A stretch of 64,000 nt of DNA, taken from NCBI GenBank assembly GCA_016169945.1, contig JADLSH010000236.1, positions 3,582,001 through 3,646,000 on the forward strand, written 5' to 3'. This document shows positions 1 to 10,690 of the stretch, piece by piece. This DNA comes from Trachythela sp. YZ-2020. Lineage: Eukaryota > Cnidaria > Anthozoa > Malacalcyonacea > Clavulariidae. Numbering within the stretch: position 1 is the stretch's first letter; every line of letters begins with the position of its first letter. A program made the translations under genes and the position numbers. The notes beneath the pieces are model-generated. The model did not search any database. It was not told the DNA's origin and worked only from the letters and a program-made list of their open reading frames with translations.

Positions 1-199
1 GCCAGTTGGTTGATCTAGTAATTTATTTACCTTCATATATATGTAAATGCATATGCCAGTGGCAAGGAAGCCCAATAGAGAAACCTAATTATGGCTTATT
101 TTTATCAGGCTTCCTTATATATATAGATATATTGAAGTAGATACATTTAACAGTAGCTACATAACGAAACATTCAATAACGAATACTATTTAAGATACA

Positions 200-725
200 T
201 AAAACAAACAAACAAACAAAGACATGCACCATAATTAACTGTACTAACTTTACAATATTTCTCTGTCATTATATTTAAATGAAATTGTTCATTATATATA
301 TAAAAAAATGTATATATATATTATTCAAGATTAATTAGATAATATCTTAATTTTGTTTTAAATGAAAATATAGTTAAACAATTCGTAAGTTTTACAGGAA
401 GTGAATTAAAGAATTTTGGACCCTGAAATTGAACTGAAAATTTCCTAATATTTGATGCACACAGAGGAAGATGAAATTTACTTGACGATCTGGTATTGTA
501 AGAATGCAATTGATCATTTAATGTAAACATAGATTTACATTTTGCAGGCAATAAAAATTTCTTAAACGAGAACATAAATAAACCTAGTTGCAACAAATGA
601 ATTTGTTCAAAATTTAAAATTTTTAAATCTTTGAAAATTGGATCAGAGTGAGCATCATACTTGGCTCTGTTCATTATTCTGTTACATAATAACAAGTAGA
701 AATATGGCTTTGTTTTTGTAAACAT
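200..725 (-). pseudogene. 5'-truncated LINE 3' end (CR1/L2-type ORF2 C-terminus)
   Basis: The minus strand encodes 134 residues ending in a pattern typical of the C-terminal tail of CR1/L2-like non-LTR retrotransposon ORF2. It has SYNTRSS around residue 75, NIRKFSVQFQGPKFFNSLP around residues 93-111, then a short stretch ending in LKTKLR-like residues. No reverse transcriptase or endonuclease precedes it, so this is a dead 5'-truncated copy. The downstream AT-rich stretch ends in a short (TTTG)n run near 200, as expected of a LINE 3' end. The family assignment rests on this tail motif only. Confidence 0.65.
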
Positions 726-843
726 TTCGATTTATAAACTCCTTATTATTAATAATTATAGACAACCAATATATAGCGACGCTTAACCTAGTAAACTATT
801 ATTGCCTTATGCGAGGTAATAACAAACGGCTTAACCTAATACG

Positions 844-1016
844 TAATTTACAAAGATAGACATACTTCTTACAGAGATTTAAACCATACAAAATTTCAAA
901 CGTTTATATATAACAGACTGTGAAAAGCAGTAATTTTTAAGCGAGTTCTTAACATCGAATAATGTTTTACAAGCATAGTTTTCATACAAACATTGTATCT
1001 AAGCACAATTATATGC
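844..1016 (-). repeat. Dispersed repeat, inverted copy of sequence at 18165-18290 and 20950-21075
   Basis: The stretch includes AAAGCAGTAATTTTTAAGCG and CAAACATTGTAT. On the opposite strand the same order of words is found beside the satellite arrays (18165-18290, 20950-21075). A shorter fragment is visible near 2835-2860. No coding capacity was recognised. It is probably a non-autonomous dispersed element of unknown class. Confidence 0.5.
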
Positions 1017-1132
1017 GTTGGACGGGGTAATATTGTACAAATCATATAGTCGGTGGATAAAATGGGAGAATAATGGATACAGAACAACACACCCGATATT
1101 TTTAAAGCATGTTAGTAATATGCAGGCCGTTC

Positions 1133-1285
1133 GATCCTTAAGGTGAGCAAGGGTGAGCATGAGGGTGAGCGTCATAAAATATTCAAACATCATTAGCATA
1201 TGAGGGTGCATCATCATTAGCATATGAAGGGTGCCGCATGTTCATTAGCGTTATGAATTATGCAATTCGGTCCTACTCCTTTGAG
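1133..1285. repeat. Degenerate tandem repeat, CATTAGCATATGAGGGTGAG family, copy 1
   Basis: Imperfect reiterations of a unit of about 25-30 bp (CATTAGCATATGAGGGTG plus GAGCAAGGGTGAGCAT variants) end in CCTACTCCTTTGAGA. The same array with the same terminal word occurs at 2460-2670, so this is a dispersed minisatellite or the tail of a repeat family. There is no gene between the two copies that I can support. The stretch 1286-2459 holds a C/G-rich segment at 2225-2345, similar in composition to the Harbinger-like ends described below, and otherwise nothing recognisable. Confidence 0.5.
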
Positions 1286-2459
1286 ACCTCATTGATATGA
1301 CGTCACAAGACCAGGCAAGTTTGGGCAAGACAATAATAATTTTGCAGACCTGTACACAAAAGGCGTTAATCCCCGAAGCTATTATATAAGCGTGTGTCAG
1401 CGTGATGTTCATTTACTATCGACCTTTGTGGTGTAAGGGTGAAATGGGTCATAGATATAATTTATGACGAGTTAAACGAAATGAAATTGATACTGATAAG
1501 CAAATCCTATCGTTTGATATAAATACAATTCTTAGCCAGCACCGAGATTTATTCCGTTCAATGAATGTTTGCGATTATGAGCAACTCTACAGAGAAACAA
1601 GTATTACAAACTTTGGTCGTATTTTTGCCTATTTAGCTTTCGTATGTATACAAAGCGATAGCGAGGAATGTATTCGTCAAAATATACGAAGATCCGTCGC
1701 ATGATGCTTTTCAAATTGTCAACATACCAAAACCACAGAATAAAGATCTATACAGAATAGCCACTCAGCGGTGCAACGTGTCCTCGCTTTTTTATGCAAA
1801 AATATGCAGTTTACTGGCTAGAGTAATATGGCGGACCAGTCAGTTCAGCGTGCTGATTGGCCAGAAAAAGCAATTGACTGGCCAGAGTAATGGCGGCCAA
1901 CATGCGTAATGCGATATCTTACCACAAATAGCTCTTCGAAATATATTTCGGAGAATACGTTGTATTTCTGCTTGCCGTGGAGGTAAAGTTGTAATACAAG
2001 CCTCAGATATTGATGGCAGAGAAATATCTAAGTCGACTGTATTACAATCCAGAAAGTCCCGCAAGTTTTGGTGGGGTAGATTCCATATATCGCGCTGTAA
2101 AAAACGACGGGAAGCATCAGATATCGCGGAATAAAATACGATCATGCATGGTTACAAAAGCAAGACACGTATAGTTTACATAAACCTGTACGATATCGTT
2201 TCAAGCCAGAGGGTTTCAAGCGTAATGCACTAGTCAATTGAAACCCCGTCCCCCCACCCCCGGGCATATGCGGGGTTTTAACGGGACTTTGCGGGGGAAA
2301 TAACAAACGTTGCCATCATGCTACCCGGGGTTTTAACACTGACACAAAGGCCGGGATAAAATGCCGAGGATTTAACTCTCGTAGAGCCTTCGATTTAATA
2401 AGCCGACACACGTTCGCCAGACTTTCTTCTTTGACAGCTCCCTGTAACAGCACACATTA

Positions 2460-2670
2460 AATATTCAAACCTCATTAGCATATGGGACGGAGCAAGGGGA
2501 GCACATCATTAAATATTCAAACATCATTAACATATGGGGTGGAGCAAGGGTGAGCATCATCATTAGCATATGAGGGGGAGCACATCGTTGGGATATGAGT
2601 TGGCGCATGAATATTAGCGTATGAGGGTGAGCACATAATTAGCGTCGGCCCTACTCCTTTGAGAGTAGAA
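2460..2670. repeat. Degenerate tandem repeat, CATTAGCATATGAGGGTGAG family, copy 2
   Basis: This is the second array of the unit seen at 1133-1285, with about six imperfect units and the same terminal GGCCCTACTCCTTTGAGA word. Short open frames across it are repeat-derived. Confidence 0.5.
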
Positions 2671-3205
2671 CAAACAATAAATAGTAGAGTAGAGCAAACA
2701 ATAAATTTGCTGAACTCAGCATATTTTGTAAAACGTTGATGCTCACGAACTTGACATTTGTTATTATTGTTAATTAATTTGATATTAAATAAATGTTCAA
2801 AATAAACGAAGTGTAGTTGATTTTCGAGTTCATAGTTTTCATACAAACATTGTATATGAACAGATTTTCTAGCTTGAAAAATGTTTCTGTGTATTTGAAG
2901 TTATTCTAAAAGTAATAATGTTTTTATATGGCCCAATTTGACCCTATCAGGACCGATTTGATTAGACCCGATTTATGGTTAGGCTCATCGTTGCCCAGTC
3001 TTGTTGTTTCCCGAATCATTGTGTGTCAATGCTGCTTGGGAAAATTGCCTTGCTAAAAGTTTGAGAGCTAGCGTTACGAGAAGGAAGTAAACACAGAGAA
3101 TTGTATTTTACAGATTTATTTCGATTTAGAACTTACAAGTAAATATAATCTACTTCTAAGAGTATACAGTTTATAGGTAGTTTATTTAAACGTGCACAAG
3201 ACTTA

Positions 3206-3643
3206 TTAAGAGTCATTGTCACTATTTTCGTGTGCATCAGGATAATGCTGGTCTCTAGTGAAAATTCTTTTCAAAAGAAATTTTCTCTTATCAATAGCAG
3301 CCTCTAATACTTCTTCTGGGTCAAAGTTATCATCGCTCACAAATGCATCCCTCGTTTCCATAATCTTTTTGTGTATTAGATCTCTCTTAAGGTTTCTTAT
3401 CCATAGTAGACGTTCCAGATAAATATTCTGCAAGTCTTTACGAAGCTTTGGTAGGATAAGTAAGTACACCTTACTATTAGCTTCTTCTTCGGCGAGACCA
3501 TCCGCAGTAAAGTTCCACGTTAGCTCTTCGAATTCTAGTGCTAAATTTCGTTTTGATACTTCCTCTTTTAAAGGTATCCATGGATCGCTTTCGAATTCAT
3601 ATTCACCATCTACTTCGCTGTCAGTATTATCTAAGCTATCCAA
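3206..3643 (-). CDS. Hypothetical acidic protein fragment
   Basis: An open frame of 145 residues begins with an acidic stretch (DNTDSEVDGEYEFESDPW). A helical, charged middle follows, including ILPKLRKDLQNIYLERLLWI, with KRDLIHKKIMETRD and EVLEAAIDKRKFLLKRIF downstream, and the end is acidic again (HENSDNDS). The upstream sequence to about 3720 reads as more Asp/Ser-rich codons in a broken frame, suggesting the true N-terminus is damaged. Proteins of this look, a helical charged block after an acidic leader, seem to be repetitive in cnidarian genomes, which points to a TE- or multicopy-derived ORF. I do not assign a function. Confidence 0.4.
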   Translation of the reverse strand: MDSLDNTDSEVDGEYEFESDPWIPLKEEVSKRNLALEFEELTWNFTADGLAEEEANSKVYLLILPKLRKDLQNIYLERLLWIRNLKRDLIHKKIMETRDAFVSDDNFDPEEVLEAAIDKRKFLLKRIFTRDQHYPDAHENSDNDS

Positions 3644-3759
3644 ATCACTCTCTGGCCATTATCTGAATGATTAAAGTCGCTTTCTGACGTATCTTTATCA
3701 GACTCTACGTACTTTCTTTTTCTGCCAATCTCTACACTGTGATCTCGCAGAGTATAGTA

Positions 3760-5386
3760 TCCCTTTCGCGTCTTCTTATGTTAAAACAACGATTAAGCGA
3801 TAGCTATAGCTCTTACTTTCATCGAAGCTAACCAGTGAATGGTTATTTAATGAAATTGTTATATAATAGCGAACATAAACTTGCATCTTTATTACCAGCC
3901 GAATCGAACTATTATTATACTATTGTCGATTAAGAACGAAGATATATTTTGAACTTCCTGAGATACATACAAAACGTTTTAAGAACTCTTTTATTATGCA
4001 TTATGCAGCTAATCATGTTAAATGATTCATGTAAATAGTTTTAGTTATTAGTCTAATTAGATATATATTTTTTTAGTAATTTTAGCGGTGCTGTAATATA
4101 CTAATTTTACGAAATTGTTTTTAGGTTACACATGTATCTATCTATCTGAAAATAACATTAAATAATGAGCTTATGAAATAGCAAGTAACTATTGAAACTG
4201 TGGGGAGCCACCTTAAAGCTTTATCGAGTTGTCCCTATTCGTGGTGACCAAGCGTCAATATTTGCATTATGTGAATTAGTGCTTGTGGTTGGGTCAAATT
4301 GTAGAAAGCCAGTCATGTGACACCCCGCACCAACAATATGAAAAAGTCTTGTTTGACACGCGCTCATAGCGCGCTGATCCGTGTGTGATGCGGATTGGAC
4401 TGGCACGAGCACGTTTTTTTTTTAAATTAAAGGAAAAATCGAAATGAGAAATGGCGGGAAAATATGAAAACATATGTAAAAGAAAACATTAAAATACTAC
4501 AAATTAGAATTGCTATATTTACGTGAAAAATATGACTTGATAATCTTTAATTGATTGACAATTCATGTCTCGTATTAATTTTTATGAAAAATGAATAGGT
4601 CAAGATTTATTCTTATTTCATTTGATGCGACTGTCAAATATTACACTGAAAAAGATTATTTACGAGTCTTTTGGACGCATTTTATTTTGAAATTGATCTT
4701 TCGCGCTGGGTATTAAAGTGGGCAAAAGTTATTTTGAAATCATCATTCTTTTCGTTATTTAATGGACTTTCTGATATATATTGTGAGCCAATTATGCACT
4801 TTTTTGAACTTTTTTTATATTTAAGATTTTCAACCTTAAGTTCTCTTTCTTCGGCCTTCTTGTTTTTAATACGTTTTTCAATTGCAATAATTTTTTAACT
4901 TTAAGAATGAAGTTGAGGCTACACGTGTATGCTACAGTTCTACACTCCAGTAATTCTGTACTAATAGTGCATTGACCAACTGCTTACGTACTCAGGAGCG
5001 CATAACATTTGCCATTAGGACGTATTTTTTCTTAATATATTTTAACCAACACAAAGATTCTGACCAACTTTTAAATATTTAGAATTATAATTTCTCAATA
5101 TTTTTTGACCAACAACAAATCATTTTTGACCACGCCCACCCCGGTTGCTACGCCCTGGACGATATTTAAAAATTTAAATCTCAGAGGTGAAAGGTGCTTG
5201 CCCTGACGACTGCCCCATTAAATGCCCCCCCCCCCCCCTTGTAAGATCATGCATGCTTTTAAACAACGCACAAAGCTCGCTTCATAAACCCCTCAGTAGT
5301 ATCATAGTAGCAATCAATTCTTTATGAACTATGCAGTTGGTCACGGATACAACTTCTCATCAGTAGGTTGAAACATAGTGGGCAGC
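3760..5386. other. AT-rich intergenic stretch, no gene recognised
   Basis: I see no supported gene on either strand. The small frames at 4221-4412 and 4671-4898 have no recognisable domain or signals. A poly-C run lies near 5226-5238. Confidence 0.4.
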
Positions 5387-5554
5387 GTATCACGTATGTT
5401 TGCTTTTCTAGCGGAAATTAGTAAAACGCCTATGCCACTCAGCCTGTGGAGGAGGTAGTTTACTTTTCATAAACCCAGACTGCAAATATTTTGGAAAGTA
5501 AATACTCCCAAAATATTTGCAGTTTGAATTATGAAAATCAAACATACGTGATAC
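5387..5554. mobile_element. Short inverted-repeat (MITE-like) element
   Basis: The ends are the inverted words GTATCACGTATGTTTG (5387-5402) and CAAACATACGTGATAC (5539-5554). An inner inverted pair, ACTGCAAATATTTTGG and CCAAAATATTTGCAGT, lies near 5479 and 5508. It is non-coding. No target-site duplication was identified, so boundaries are approximate. Confidence 0.5.
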
Positions 5555-5959
5555 GTTGCAAGACTTTTAATTAACCGTCAATCAAAAAGCAAAAGCATTT
5601 TTATCACTATGTTTTGACATTATGGAAGAGATATTTTCAAAGTGTTGGTAAGATGTTCCCATGGCGCTTCAAAAATTAACATAGATAGTTAACTACGCTT
5701 ACATTGTAAGTAAATTAAAGCTGTGGAACAACATGAGCGTGTAGAACAACAGAACATAAATTATGCTATTTTTACCAATAAAGTAGAAAATTAGCTTTAT
5801 GACCTATAGTAGTTTTAGTATTAACATAATTATATACAAAATCGATCTTAGTTTGTATCAACACAAGTAGCCATTGGCACAGCATGGACAATAAATAATA
5901 CAATAAATCGACACATTGATATTCCTTTCTATTAAAACAGTTACCTAATGCTAATACTA

Positions 5960-6150
5960 ATCTTCCAACATCGACACTTCCTCTCACATCCAGAAACATA
6001 CATTCCAAAGATTCCAATGATACCACCAACATCGAAATGTACCCACTCATATCAACGCATCCTTCAACTACCAATGAAATGAGATCATCACCAACGAAGC
6101 AACCAATCAGACGCTCCCAACGTATACAAAAATTCCAAGAACAGCGCAAC
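5960..6150 (+). pseudogene. Possible retroelement polyprotein remnant
   Basis: The plus frame reads Ser/Thr/Pro-rich and then PTKQPIRRSQRIQKFQEQ. RRSQRI(R/Q)K-type motifs are common at the end of integrase-linker regions of LTR retroelement polyproteins. No catalytic domain is present in the flanks. This is a weak call. Confidence 0.25.
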
Positions 6151-6225
6151 TCGAAGCAACGAGTTGAAAGCTTAATAAAAATTTATCTTCAATCCGGAGA
6201 ACTTTCACAAAACATATACTGGATT

Positions 6226-6295
6226 ACATATATGAGCGTGTTTTGGTTCACGAAATGCCAAAGAGTGCTCGGTATCATATAGATAGAGCAAATAT
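6226..6295 (+). repeat. Copy of a dispersed element end (also at 13560-13622 and 32268-32345)
   Basis: The words GTGTTTTGGTTCACGAAATG, AGAGTGCTCGG and AGATAGAGCAAATATAG recur in the same order at 32268-32345, and inverted at 13560-13622. In both of those places they adjoin a long hairpin. Here the hairpin part is absent, so this is a fragment. Confidence 0.55.
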
Positions 6296-6388
6296 AGTTT
6301 TCTAACGTGCGGTGCCAGTGCGGGTAGAGTGTAGCAAATATATGGCCGTTGACTGTTGTGTAAAACTACCTGAAAAATACAATAAGAA

Positions 6389-6900
6389 TTTCGACGTTTC
6401 GAGCGAAGGCCCTTCGTGACGAATTGAAGGTCCACTTAGGTGACGAGGAGTCCTGTGGTAGAGAGCTGTGGACTAGGGTTTCGCGGATATTTTTACTATG
6501 TCAAAACGAGACTAAGTGATTATCGGTGAAAATGGAAGATGTTTCAGGGTCGTTTTTCAAGATATGAAAATTCTTTCTAATAACATCCCTTACTTTGAAA
6601 TTGAATTGAAGGGATGGTGACTGAAAACTAGGGGTATTTTGTTGTTGGGAACATTAGAAACAGGGTCTCTAAGGGTTCGGATCGGAGATTATTGGAGGCC
6701 TTCGAAAAGACAGTATCTAAGAGACGGGTTGGATAACCGCGTTCGACAAAAAAAATTCTCATTTCCTGGTATGGAAGTGCTCATCTCACTGCAAATGCGG
6801 CGAAGGAACTGAGAAAAGGGAATAGACCTTTTAGTGTGGTTGGGGTGGGAAGAGGTAAAGAGAAGATAGCTATGGGAGTCAGTCGGCTTGTAGAACACAG
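6389..6900 (-). pseudogene. Penelope-like retroelement remnant (RT C-terminal region)
   Basis: Minus-strand frames read FYKPTDSHSYLLFTSSHPNH, then SIPFSQFLRRICSE, and, after a frame change, NKIPLVFSHHPFN, RKNFHILKNDP and NIRETLVHSSLP. This order matches my recollection of the C-terminal (thumb-side) part of Penelope-like reverse transcriptases. Stops and frameshifts break it and no GIY-YIG domain is seen, so it is dead. Its 3' edge carries GAAGGGCCTTCGCTCGAAAC followed by GTCG, a motif that recurs in three NuMA introns. Family call is from motif memory, not a search. Confidence 0.65.
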
Positions 6901-7106
6901 AAGTAACAAGTATATTGTCATTGATAGATACAAGTATATCTAAGAACGATACACTGGTCTCACTGATCTCCCACGTAAACTGGAGTGCTGGATGGAAGTT
7001 ATTAAAACAAAGTTAATAAACTTAATAAACTCTCCGCGGGAACAGGATGTTGTGCCGAGACAGTCATCAATGTACCATGGAGCCAGAGTGCTCAAACGAC
7101 GACAAG

Positions 7107-7367
7107 GGAAGTGAGCTTTGCATTATCGCTAATAGACACCCATTATCTTCAGTTTGCCAGAGTGCTCAACAACACTAAGGTGATAGGTATACTAGGGTAT
7201 ACCCTATATATATATGACGAGTCGTTGGACGCCGAAACATGCATGTCTGCACATAGTACTACTAGTATTGGCGCTCCTTCACTAATATAGTGTTGTTGAG
7301 CACTCTATAAAAGCAATCTATCTAAAGTTAGTGGGTGCCTATTACCGATAATGCAAAGCTCACTTCC
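7107..7367. mobile_element. MITE with about 70-bp terminal inverted repeats
   Basis: The left end GGAAGTGAGCTTTGCATTAT (7107) is matched inverted by ATAATGCAAAGCTCACTTCC (7348-7367). The arms continue imperfectly to the inner words GAGTGCTCAACAACACT and AGTGTTGTTGAGCACTC. The centre contains a TA-rich run. It is non-coding. No target duplication was established. Confidence 0.65.
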
Positions 7368-8096
7368 TGCATTGATGCAGCTTATTTCCAATACAGTTTT
7401 TCCAATACAATTACTATAAAATATCCCTCTTTAAGGCGGAATGACCCTCAACCAAACAATACCGTATACATTTATAACAATAATTTAATTTAAGAACAAA
7501 CTGCACTCCGCATCCCGCACTCCGATACTCGCGTTTCCTACCATGCCCGCTATCGACACAAGATTGATCTTAGTAAAACTATGAGTAAACTTAGTGCAAA
7601 ATGTCATTATCAATTAAGCACATTGACATGTTTATCATATTCTTTAGGTAATTATAGTGCTGAGCTTTGGAATAGCTAGTTTATCCTTGGTGTATGTTCC
7701 GCATGAATTAGTAAGTAATCTAGCTAGTCCAAATTAAGCTAGATTATATTATTATGCACCACGCTTATATTCACATCATTCATCACTGAATTAATATAAT
7801 ATAATAAACCGCTAACTTACAATCATCAAAAATTTATCCGCCTTTATTAGAGAGATCATGACTGGCATATTTCATTTTTATTAGTTTTGCTCCTGACAAA
7901 CATGTCAATGTGCGGCGATTAATTGTTTGCTCAGCATTTCCATCTATGCCATTGTCATTAATTTCTTTCCAATTTTCTTCATGAATTGGTAATGAATTTT
8001 ACAATATTAAAAACACTGTTTTTGAAAGGTGATTACTTAATTAACGGTGAGCACTCTTAGAGCACGTCTTCAGAAGGGAAATTTCAAAGCAATAAC
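7368..8096. other. AT-rich upstream region of the EF-hand gene
   Basis: No gene recognised. The stretch precedes the start codon at 8097 and presumably contains its promoter and 5' UTR, but I could not single out a core promoter element. Confidence 0.35.
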
Positions 8097-8456
8097 ATGG
8101 TGAGCAAGCATTTGTTTCTCACGCTCTTGCCAGTCTTGGGAGTCTTGGTCAGCCTGATATTAACGAGTCAGGGCTGCGGCAATGGAGGCAACGGAGGCGA
8201 CGGAGGCAATAATAACGGTAACAATGGAGGTAACGGTGGCAATGGTGGCAATGGTGGCAAACGAACTTTATTTGGAGGAGGGAAGCTAGCTGTAAGATTT
8301 GAAGCATTTGACGAAAACAGAGATGGCCAGATTACTCTCGAAGAGTTTTTGAGTGAAGCGAAAAAGGTTTTCAAAAAGGACGGCAATCTAGTACTGACAT
8401 GCCAGGAGTTATCCCGCGCTGTATCGCAGTTTGGTGGGAAACTGACTAATTGTTAA
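8097..8456 (+). CDS. Secreted Gly/Asn-rich EF-hand protein
   Basis: The protein has 119 residues. The N-terminus (LFLTLLPVLGVLVSLILTS, residues 6-24) is a clear signal peptide. A low-complexity stretch of GGN/GGD triplets follows (about residues 27-53), then KR and a helical part. One canonical EF-hand loop lies at about residues 75-86 (D-E-N-R-D-G-Q-I-T-L-E-E, with acidic residues at positions 1, 5 and 12). A second, degenerate loop follows (KKDGNLVLTCQE). Such a layout suggests a secreted calcium-binding protein, for example of mucus, matrix or venom-gland type, but no specific role can be assigned. The frame is uninterrupted in one exon. The GGN tract also creates a spurious antisense Pro-rich frame. 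Real coding status is likely from the signal peptide plus EF-hand. Confidence 0.75.
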   Translation: MVSKHLFLTLLPVLGVLVSLILTSQGCGNGGNGGDGGNNNGNNGGNGGNGGNGGKRTLFGGGKLAVRFEAFDENRDGQITLEEFLSEAKKVFKKDGNLVLTCQELSRAVSQFGGKLTNC

Positions 8457-8664
8457 GATACGAACAATAGAACTGGTTTTTGGACATTTTTGATACCGGA
8501 CTTCCACAAATTAAGAACTTAAAAACACTAATAATGTAGTTTTATTAACTTCTTTCACTATTGATTGTAGTTTGATTTTGTTCGTTAGGATGTAAACGTA
8601 TGGAATATACATGCATGGAATTGTAATTACTACACTATTTCTTTATTTAAAACATATATTGTCA

Positions 8665-8907
8665 CTCTGAGGGACTGTTTATATGTTTATATGTTGGGCT
8701 GGCTGGCTCGCTCGCGATTGCCGGCCTGTCGGGATCGGATGAAAGTTCAAAGAAATGCCGCCGCCAATTTGTCTGCGAGCTATTTTTAGGAACTGCCAAA
8801 ACAATGTCAAAGGTCAAAACAACAAAATCATCCCGCTTGTCTGGATGAAATTTCTTATATAAACACAAGACAAATTCATCCCGCTTTCATATGAACAGCC
8901 CCCTCTG
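8665..8907. mobile_element. MITE with GAGGGxCTGTTxATATG inverted ends
   Basis: The left end GAGGGACTGTTTATATG and the right end CATATGAACAGCCCCCTC are imperfect inverted repeats. The interior is non-coding and contains GGATGAAATTTC/ATTCATCCCGC words typical of short palindromic elements. Boundaries approximate. Confidence 0.5.
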
Positions 8908-9154
8908 AACAGCCCCTGAGACCGATTGCGTGATATTGTTGATTGCATGGAATCTATGAAATGTCAATCTGACAGAATGCTAAAGGATCAAAAAATCTAT
9001 AATTCGTTCTTAAAATCGTTCCTCCTCTTCTTGTAAAATCGCGTTTCACGGAAATTGCATTTGAATAGTTGAATTCTAGTTCCACGTTGAATAAATTTAG
9101 GATTACACGATTTACGAGAACTACCTAAATCACGATTCACGGGTCATATTGAAC

Positions 9155-9311
9155 TGCCTCGTCCCCAGGCGCTAAAAAGACTAATTACCCAATACGACCC
9201 CTGCGCTACTCCTTCGTCGCAATGCAATACTTCATGTAAACCTTTCAATATAGTGACTCCTATTGCGTAATTAGTCTTTTTATTAGCTAACAGCGCCTGG
9301 GGACGAGGCAG
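9155..9311. mobile_element. Short MITE, CTGCCTCGTCCCCAGGCGCT ends
   Basis: The left terminus CTGCCTCGTCCCCAGGCGCT is matched exactly inverted by AGCGCCTGGGGACGAGGCAG at the right. The inner words AGACTAATTAC and GTAATTAGTCT extend the pairing. Length is 157 bp. No clear target duplication flanks it. Confidence 0.7.
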
Positions 9312-10119
9312 GTTACTGAAGAGGTTACGACCTTCTAAATTGTTCAAATCATGAAGTCTGAAATTGTTTTAGCTTGTATTAGAAACAAACTGCGAACTGA
9401 CTGAGTACTCTGAATTTTGAATTAGATTTGACCTAACTGAAATTAATTATAACCTTGTAAAATCTTCAATAATTAATGAAGAAAATCGAAAAGAAATCAA
9501 TGTTAATCACAGGCGGCCCAATCTTGGGTAGAGTTGTATTTATAGTATCCTATATAAAGATTGTATTATGGTAAAAATATGTGATGAAAATATATATTTT
9601 AAATAAAATTTACTTGCCTAATTGTTGTTTGTGTCCTCCTTTTATCGCTACTTTGTTGAGCTATTAATTCATCGAAAGTTTTTGCTTGATGCCTGCGGTC
9701 GACGCCGAATACTTAATAGCAGTTAAAGGCTGATTATTCGCAGCCTCCTGATCTGTCGAGACAAACATGCCAATACGAATATTCTCCCTCTTAAATTGCT
9801 TTATTCTCCAAGACAATTCGCCAGCATGTAGAACAAACACCGATCTTTTCATATATAACGATACTTTAACATCTCGGGCAATTTTTAAACCAATTTTTGA
9901 TCAATAGAAATCCAAATCCCCACTCTATTGAACTGACAACGACCGAAAATGGACACATCGGCAGCTTGGCCACCTGGCCTCCTCTACCGTTGAGATTTGC
10001 AGGGGGGTACAGTGCCAATCAGCGCACAGCATGCAAATACCAAACATATATTTCCGGTTACACGACCGCACTTGCGATTGTTTACATTTTTCAAAATCTG
10101 ATATTCAAAAAGACTATAA

Positions 10120-10312
10120 TATATCAAGATTACAAGATGTTTTTTTCTGCATCTCACTCGATTGAAATTGAGGTAGAAGGTTTAGGTGGATGGATATTTC
10201 GAGTGAAATATTATATACAATATTTTAGACCTCACCTGAGCGGGAACGGCTGCGAAAATTGCAACTCTAAGTCCTCCGACAGGAATTGAATCTGCGATTC
10301 CGGTGCAGTGTT
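10120..10312 (-). mobile_element. tRNA-derived SINE, reverse copy
   Basis: The reverse complement runs from CACCGGAATCGCAG through a degenerate B-box (GATTCAATTCCTGTCGG), GTTCCCGCTCAGGT and a TATATAATATTTCACTCGAA body to a tail containing GAGATGCAGAAAAA. It is the same family as 10500-10690 and 53715-53885. Confidence 0.6.
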
Positions 10313-10313
10313 A

Positions 10314-10440
10314 AAAATCCCGCTCAGGTCTAAAAATATTGTATATAATATTTCACTCGAAATATCCATCCACCTAAACCTTCTACCTCAATTTCAATCG
10401 AGTGAGATGCAGAAAAAAACATCTTGTAATTTACCTTATC
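10314..10440 (+). mobile_element. SINE 3' part, forward copy
   Basis: It starts at CCCGCTCAGGTCTAAAAATA and runs through the body to the 3' tail with GAGATGCAGAAAAAAACATC. The tRNA-like head is missing. It lies back to back with the reverse copy at 10120-10312. Confidence 0.55.
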
Positions 10441-10499
10441 ACACCCGCAGTACCCGCATCTATATATATACATGAACTTGTGGTTAACGCTTGGCAACT

Positions 10500-10690
10500 G
10501 GACTCTGTAGCTCAGTGGTCAGAGCGCTGCACCGGAATCGCAGGACCGCAGATTCAATTCCTGTCGGAGGACTTATTAGAGTTGCATTTTTCGCAGCCGT
10601 TCCCGCTCAGGTCTAAAAATATTGTATATAATATTTCACTCGAAATATCCATCCACCTAAACCTTCTACCTATATATCAAGATGTTGTCG
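10500..10690 (+). mobile_element. tRNA-derived SINE, forward copy with A and B boxes
   Basis: The head CTCTGTAGCTCAGTGGTCAG carries an A-box-like TAGCTCAGTGG. It is followed by GCGCTGCACCGGAATCGCAG and a B-box-like AGATTCAATTCC. A conserved body follows (GTTCCCGCTCAGGTCTAAAA, ATATTTCACTCGAAATATCC). The head cannot close an acceptor stem, so it is a SINE promoter rather than a tRNA gene. Confidence 0.65.
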
